Assembly (NCBI RefSeq): GCF_030382115.1
Contig: NZ_JAUDRJ010000003.1
Coordinates: 3,194,813-3,235,622 of the forward strand
Direction: 5' to 3'
Source: Nostoc sp. GT001
GTDB lineage: Bacteria > Cyanobacteriota > Cyanobacteriia > Cyanobacteriales > Nostocaceae
DNA length: 40,810 bases
Positions 39,994 through 40,810 of the stretch are shown here, in pieces; positions within the stretch are counted from its first letter, which is position 1, and the number at the start of each line of letters is the position of its first letter. The notes beneath the pieces were generated by a model. It saw nothing but the letters and a program-made list of their open reading frames with translations. It ran no database searches and was not told the DNA's origin. Made by a program: the position numbers and the translations under genes.

Positions 39994-40173
39994 ATTTATA
40001 AATATGGCGGGATTGTAAATTTAATTCCTGATTTATAATTCCCAAAAGCAGGGTTATTTTATCTCTGGGTAATCAGAAAAATATCTTGCCGCTTGAAAAT
40101 TTATTCTCTAGCGACAAGATATTCAGCAATTATTTTTCTCAATCAATCTGAAGGAAACGGGAAAAATTTTAGA

Positions 40174-40647
40174 CTATGGCACGATAGTCAAGGTTGTTAC
40201 ATAGCTGTAGTTTCCAGGAAGAAGGGGACTGCCCTTATCTACGATCATGTCTATATCCAAAGGCAAACCGCTACCAGGGGGCAGTAACACAGGACTACCA
40301 CCCTGAGAACTCGTACTACCAAAAGATGAGTTGATATGTCCGGCAGAGAACATAGGTGTAAACGCAGGGCCTCCGGTCTGCTGTGGCTGAGATATACTCA
40401 CTCTGGCACCTTGATTACAGCTAACAAAAACCTTACCAAATTGCCCTCCAGTAAATCCTCCCGCTAGTGCAGTTGCATTAGTCGGCTGGTTGAGTCCCAA
40501 TTTACCAGGGATAATTTGATCGAAGTTGCAGACACCACCGACATTTCCTGTAAAAGGAACATCAGCAGTTTGTGCCATTGTTTTGGGTGCAACAGCAACA
40601 GAACCAACAATTATCAAAGCAGCGGTTAATAAAGAACGACGAATCAT
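40174..40647 (-). CDS. Spore-coat-U-type pilin subunit
   Basis: ATG 40647 is chosen because AAGGA precedes it by about 8 bases (the frame is open to 40680). The product (157 aa) has a signal peptide (SLLTAALIIVGSVAVAP, cleavage near MAQT), then a beta-rich domain with two cysteines (GVCNFDQI, VSCNQGARV) and a conserved end (PGNYSYVTTLTIVP). This is the pattern of spore coat U-domain subunits of archaic chaperone-usher pili. The subunit would be handed from the chaperone at 39166 to the usher. Confidence 0.8.
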   Translation of the reverse strand: MIRRSLLTAALIIVGSVAVAPKTMAQTADVPFTGNVGGVCNFDQIIPGKLGLNQPTNATALAGGFTGGQFGKVFVSCNQGARVSISQPQQTGGPAFTPMFSAGHINSSFGSTSSQGGSPVLLPPGSGLPLDIDMIVDKGSPLLPGNYSYVTTLTIVP

Positions 40648-40708
40648 TTTTAAATCCTTCTCAAATGAATTAGAGTTCAATCAAACGAAGCATCAACAAG
40701 AAAAGCAG

Positions 40709-40810
40709 TTATGGTGCGATAGTTAAGGTAACAACGTAGGTATAAATTCCTGGCGTAAACGCTACTGGTCGTTCTACTAACAAATTCACCTCTAGATTGG
40801 TGTTACCTGC
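40709..40810 (-). CDS. Second pilin subunit, C-terminal part (5' end outside window)
   Basis: The last 33 codons (ending TPGIYTYVVTLTIAP) match the end of the neighbouring subunit (PGNYSYVTTLTIVP), so this is a paralogous spore-coat-U-type subunit. It is the next gene upstream in the operon and continues beyond position 40810. Confidence 0.8.
   Translation of the reverse strand, partial: AGNTNLEVNLLVERPVAFTPGIYTYVVTLTIAP

Overview
The window looks like a filamentous, heterocyst-type cyanobacterium (Nostocales, Nostoc/Anabaena-like). The evidence is the very frequent HIP1 octamer GCGATCGC on both strands, many short palindromic dispersed repeats, cyanobacterial-style STAND/WD40 proteins, an RTX protein and an archaic-type chaperone-usher locus. 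No similarity search was possible, so family calls rest on motifs and overall sequence character.

Positions 1 to about 21180 look like an integrated mobile element of phage descent. The left part (minus strand) carries a DUF935/Mu gp29-like portal protein with an inserted pyrophosphatase-like domain, large and small terminase subunits and small proteins. Next come a helix-turn-helix protein, a tyrosine recombinase, two plus-strand unknowns, a sigma-70 family factor (minus) and small regulators. A tight eight-gene plus-strand operon (11725-16247) encodes a wHTH/HTH protein, several membrane proteins, a membrane-anchored T5orf172/GIY-YIG-like protein and a two-TM P-loop ATPase. A minus-strand block (16296-19285) has a truncated HAD-type phosphatase, an ERF single-strand annealing protein and a SWIM zinc-finger protein. 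A ribbon-helix-helix gene at 19486 carries what looks like a textbook -1 frameshift signal. The element ends at a 3' fragment of a tRNA-Val gene (21134-21179) followed by that tRNA's terminator, which I read as the right attachment site. The matching intact tRNA end would lie left of position 1.

From 21180 onward the window is chromosome-like. It holds a DUF433/DUF5615 toxin-antitoxin pair (toxin probably damaged), an alpha/beta hydrolase, and a cassette of a PD-(D/E)XK-like protein, a STAND NTPase split in two frames with 14 near-identical WD40 repeats, and an AAA-type ATPase. Then follow leuC and leuD of leucine biosynthesis, an RTX calcium-binding protein whose start codon is cut off by a frameshift, and an archaic chaperone-usher pilus locus (two subunits, chaperone, usher). 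The usher has an in-frame stop ahead of a still-readable C-terminal domain.

Small dispersed repeats run through the whole window, several of them in frame inside genes and at least two nested in each other. The best candidates for new biology are the frameshifted RHH regulator, the 11725-16247 membrane/ATPase operon, and the AAA + STAND-WD40 + nuclease-like cassette.
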